Shown here one piece after another: positions 61,503 through 64,000 of a stretch of DNA of 64,000 bases (the first letter of the stretch is position 1; every line of letters starts with the position of its first letter). The notes below the pieces were generated by a model. The model was given only the letters and a program-made list of their open reading frames with translations. It was not told the DNA's origin and searched no databases. The stretch lies in contig NZ_JAJGNP010000016.1 of the NCBI RefSeq assembly GCF_020782245.1, forward strand, positions 20,353-84,352, read 5' to 3'. Position numbers and translations under genes: made by a program. The stretch comes from Sphingobium soli. Its GTDB lineage: Bacteria > Pseudomonadota > Alphaproteobacteria > Sphingomonadales > Sphingomonadaceae.

Positions 61503-63908
61503 TTGCCCTTCAACAGGATGATGATCGCTGGCTGGGTCGCGGCTTTGTTGGCCATGGCCGCGTCAACGCCACTAGCGGCGGCCGACCCCGCGCCGTTCGA
61601 ATTGTCCGGGCCGGCTCTGCGCATCATGGTGACGCGCGGCGACCAGACTTTGCCGATCGGGCAAGTGCCCAGTCTGTCCGAAGGAGACAGGCTGGCGATC
61701 CGGGCGGACCTGCCCCAGGATCAGGGCGCGCGCTTCATTCTCGTTGCGGCCTTTTTGCGTGGTGCGACCAATCCACCGCCCAAGGACTGGGTCCAGTTTG
61801 CCGAAACCTGGAAGAAAAAGGCAAAGGACCGCGAACTGGAACTGACCGTTCCCAAGGGCGCGCGACAGATGGTCCTTTTCCTGGTGCCCGATACCGGCGG
61901 GGCGGAAGGGACGCTGAGCGACGCCGTGCGCGGCAAGCCAGGTGAATTCGTGCGTGCGACTCAGGACCTCAATCAGGCGTCGCTCGATCGGTCACGGCTG
62001 GACAGTTTCATGGCGGCGATACAGGCGCAGGAAAACACGCATCCGGAATATCTTCGCACGCTGGCGCCCGTCCTGGCGCGGAGCCTGTCGATGAAATTGA
62101 ACGAGGATTGCCTGTCGAAGGTGATCGAGATGCAGGCGGCCTGTTTGCTCGATAATCGCGAATCGCTGGTGCTGACCGATGTCCACAGCAGTTCCATGGC
62201 CGAAACGCTAACCGGCGCGCCGACTGACCTGGCGCTGCAACTGAGCGCCACGCGGGAAGCGGGCTATGGCTATTACAGCCCCTATATCGGCGTCGCGCGC
62301 GATATCGCGCGCATTTTCGGTGCGTTCAGCAATCCTGAATTTGATTATCTTCCGACCCTGAGCGTGCGGCAAGGGGACGCGATGCACCTGCTGCTGAACG
62401 CGGCGCCATCTTTTCAAAAGCCCAAATCGGTTATGGTCGTCGCAATGCCGGCCATCGAGGCGGATAGTCCGCCCCGACTGCGCAGCGGCGCGCAAGGACC
62501 GGTCTGCGCGGTGCGGCCAGACGCCGTACTCCCGGTGGAAGGGGCGCCGTTGATCTATTCCACGGCCTATGCCCGCGACATGAAACTGGCGTTCAGGACG
62601 GCATCGGGCGGTACGATCGACGTTCCCGTGACGCCACGCGCCGATCGTGGTGGCTATGTGCTTGCAGCCAATAGCGGACAGTTTCGGACGTTGCAGGGGT
62701 CGGTTCGTGCACATCTCCACGGGAAATGGGGCTTCAACCGCTTCGATGGGCCGGACTTCACCGTTCAGTTGCCCGACGAAAAGGGATGGTCGATCGAGGG
62801 TGATAAGCCTTCGCTGGTGGTGGGGCGGGACAATGCGGTGCGCCTGAACGGCGGTGCGCCGGCTTGCGTCGAGAGCGTTACCCTGCGCGCGCCCGGGGGG
62901 CAGGCTCAATCGCTCGGCTGGAAGGTGACGGACAATGACTCGATCACGGTCACATTGCCTTTGACCGAACGCAGGGCAGGGCCTCTCGAACTGGCGGTCA
63001 AATATCTGGGCGTTGCAGAGCCCTCGATTCTCGCCCTTCGCAGCTATGCCGAACCCAGCCGCCTTGACGGCTTGACCATCCATGCCGGTGATCGGACCGC
63101 CACGCTTGCCGGTCAGCGGCTGGACCAGGTCGATAGCGTTGCGCTTGGTGACCTTTTGCTGCGCCCCGACGGATTGACGCGCGAAGGCAAGTCCGACCGG
63201 TTGATGTTGAAGGCGATTGAGGGACAGGCGCTGGAACCAGGCCGCGCCATGACCGCTGAGGTGTCGTTGCGCGACGGCCGCCAGGTCGACCTGAGCGTGA
63301 AGGTCGACGCGCCGCGCCCCCAGATCCGCCTTCTGGGCAAGACGATCGTGGCCCGCCCGCCCGGCGATGAAGGGAAGGCATTGATCCTGCCCCCTGACAC
63401 GTTGCTGCCGGACGATGGATACATGAGCTTTTCGGTCGCGGTTGACGGGGACGTGCGCCTATCGCCCGCCGACGTGATTGAAGTCGCCACAACCGATGGC
63501 GGCGATATGGTGCGCCTGACGGCTGGCAAGGCATTGCAGATGGAAGGGCCGCATGTCCTAGTGGCTCGGCTCGATCCTTCAGCTTTCGGGCCGGCGTTGT
63601 TCGGACCGCTTCAGATGCGCCTTCTCCACAATGGAGAAGCAAGCGACTGGCAACCGCTTGTGACGCTGGCACGCCTTCCCCGCGTCGATGCCGTCACATG
63701 CGCCACGGCGGCGGAGGGCTGCACGATCAGCGGGCGTGATCTGTTTCTGATCGAGGCGGTCGGCGCCACCGCGACGCTGGATGACGCCGCGACCGTCGCG
63801 CATGGCTATACCGGGGCCGTCCTGAAGGCGCCCCTGCCAACGGCCGGAAAGCTCTATCTGCGCTTGCGTGATGCTCCGGGCGATGTCGTCATGCTGCCCG
63901 CCGGCTGA
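61503..63908 (+). CDS. Large exported protein of unknown function
   Basis: 801 residues from TTG 61503, which has AGGAAG six bases upstream. The signal peptide MPFNRMMIAGWVAALLAMAASTPLAAADP is followed by an N-terminal domain (FELSGPALRIMVTRGDQTLPIGQVPSL; ARFILVAAFLRGATNPPPKDW), a Cys-containing middle (NEDCLSKVIEMQAACLL; GPVCAVRPD), and repeated beta-rich segments from about residue 380 that look like Ig-like/TIG folds (VESVTLRAPGG; LDGLTIHAGDRTATLAGQRL). No enzyme motif is seen. An earlier ATG at 61422 lacks a ribosome site. Surface or envelope location is likely. Confidence 0.75.
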   Translation: MPFNRMMIAGWVAALLAMAASTPLAAADPAPFELSGPALRIMVTRGDQTLPIGQVPSLSEGDRLAIRADLPQDQGARFILVAAFLRGATNPPPKDWVQFAETWKKKAKDRELELTVPKGARQMVLFLVPDTGGAEGTLSDAVRGKPGEFVRATQDLNQASLDRSRLDSFMAAIQAQENTHPEYLRTLAPVLARSLSMKLNEDCLSKVIEMQAACLLDNRESLVLTDVHSSSMAETLTGAPTDLALQLSATREAGYGYYSPYIGVARDIARIFGAFSNPEFDYLPTLSVRQGDAMHLLLNAAPSFQKPKSVMVVAMPAIEADSPPRLRSGAQGPVCAVRPDAVLPVEGAPLIYSTAYARDMKLAFRTASGGTIDVPVTPRADRGGYVLAANSGQFRTLQGSVRAHLHGKWGFNRFDGPDFTVQLPDEKGWSIEGDKPSLVVGRDNAVRLNGGAPACVESVTLRAPGGQAQSLGWKVTDNDSITVTLPLTERRAGPLELAVKYLGVAEPSILALRSYAEPSRLDGLTIHAGDRTATLAGQRLDQVDSVALGDLLLRPDGLTREGKSDRLMLKAIEGQALEPGRAMTAEVSLRDGRQVDLSVKVDAPRPQIRLLGKTIVARPPGDEGKALILPPDTLLPDDGYMSFSVAVDGDVRLSPADVIEVATTDGGDMVRLTAGKALQMEGPHVLVARLDPSAFGPALFGPLQMRLLHNGEASDWQPLVTLARLPRVDAVTCATAAEGCTISGRDLFLIEAVGATATLDDAATVAHGYTGAVLKAPLPTAGKLYLRLRDAPGDVVMLPAG

Positions 63909-64000
63909 TCGCCGCGCATCACAACCGGTGAAGATGCCGTCGACGCCTTGGGAAGGTTCCCACCGCAGAAAGATTTTTTGAAATAATGATGTTTTACCTG

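Noticed and set aside
63986..64000. ATGATGTTTTACCTG at the window end as a gene start
   Set aside because: Only five codons are visible and the upstream AGAAAG is weak, so no gene can be supported.

Overview
The window comes from a high-GC alphaproteobacterium of the sphingomonad group, with Sphingobium or a close relative the likeliest genus. The signs are several TonB-dependent receptors, a NodT/EmrA/EmrB efflux operon, an HWE-type histidine kinase, a DUF2066-hdaA-ppk-ppx block, and a Rep_3-type RepA with ParA and ParB like those of sphingomonad plasmids. The genus is inferred from gene content, not from an alignment. I saw no rRNA, tRNA, CRISPR array, transposase or integrase.

Layout. 1-4063 holds the end of a TonB-dependent receptor and four periplasmic proteins of the quinoprotein (PQQ) electron-relay type: a metallohydrolase, a SoxYZ-like carrier, a CXXXCW protein and a pseudoazurin. 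4154-8094 is the conserved ybbP-like permease, its ATPase and a divergent arylesterase. 8223-14015 is a complete plasmid-type replicon: a DUF1612-type DNA-binding protein, an iteron origin, repA with an inverted-repeat operator, parA and parB, plus three identical 18-bp palindromes that look like parS. 14170-20019 is a signalling operon (hybrid kinase, CheR, HWE kinase).

20016-37528 is mostly housekeeping: nadB, an ABC ATPase, an RpiB-like isomerase, purN fused to a YjbR domain, purM, a DUF2066 protein, hdaA, ppk, ppx, a cytochrome c, pheA, a sterol-desaturase-family protein, envelope proteins, a thioredoxin-TPR protein, a LON-domain protein and a Trm112-like protein. 37541-43000 is a minus-strand cluster of a TonB receptor, two Tat-exported PLP enzymes and an exported RidA, which together look like a periplasmic amine or amino-acid pathway. 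43256-47560 has a TlpA-like thioredoxin, argH, a small lipoprotein, lysA and a siroheme-synthase-like protein.

47563-50767 is the least familiar part. It has a response regulator broken by a one-base frameshift, then a 46-codon peptide gene with a strong ribosome binding site, translationally coupled to two unknown proteins, one cupin-like, and then a winged-helix regulator. This could be a peptide-modification (RiPP-like) cluster. 50737-55700 is a TetR-controlled NodT/HlyD/DHA2 efflux operon with two matching operators. 55716-63908 has an FAD oxidoreductase, a phosphoribosyltransferase, a bile-acid-symporter-family transporter, an enoyl-CoA hydratase, an AraC regulator and a large exported protein of unknown role.

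The main puzzle is an apparently intact iteron/parS replicon lying among core biosynthetic genes. Either this is a secondary chromosome (chromid) that carries core genes, or a plasmid has merged into the main chromosome.
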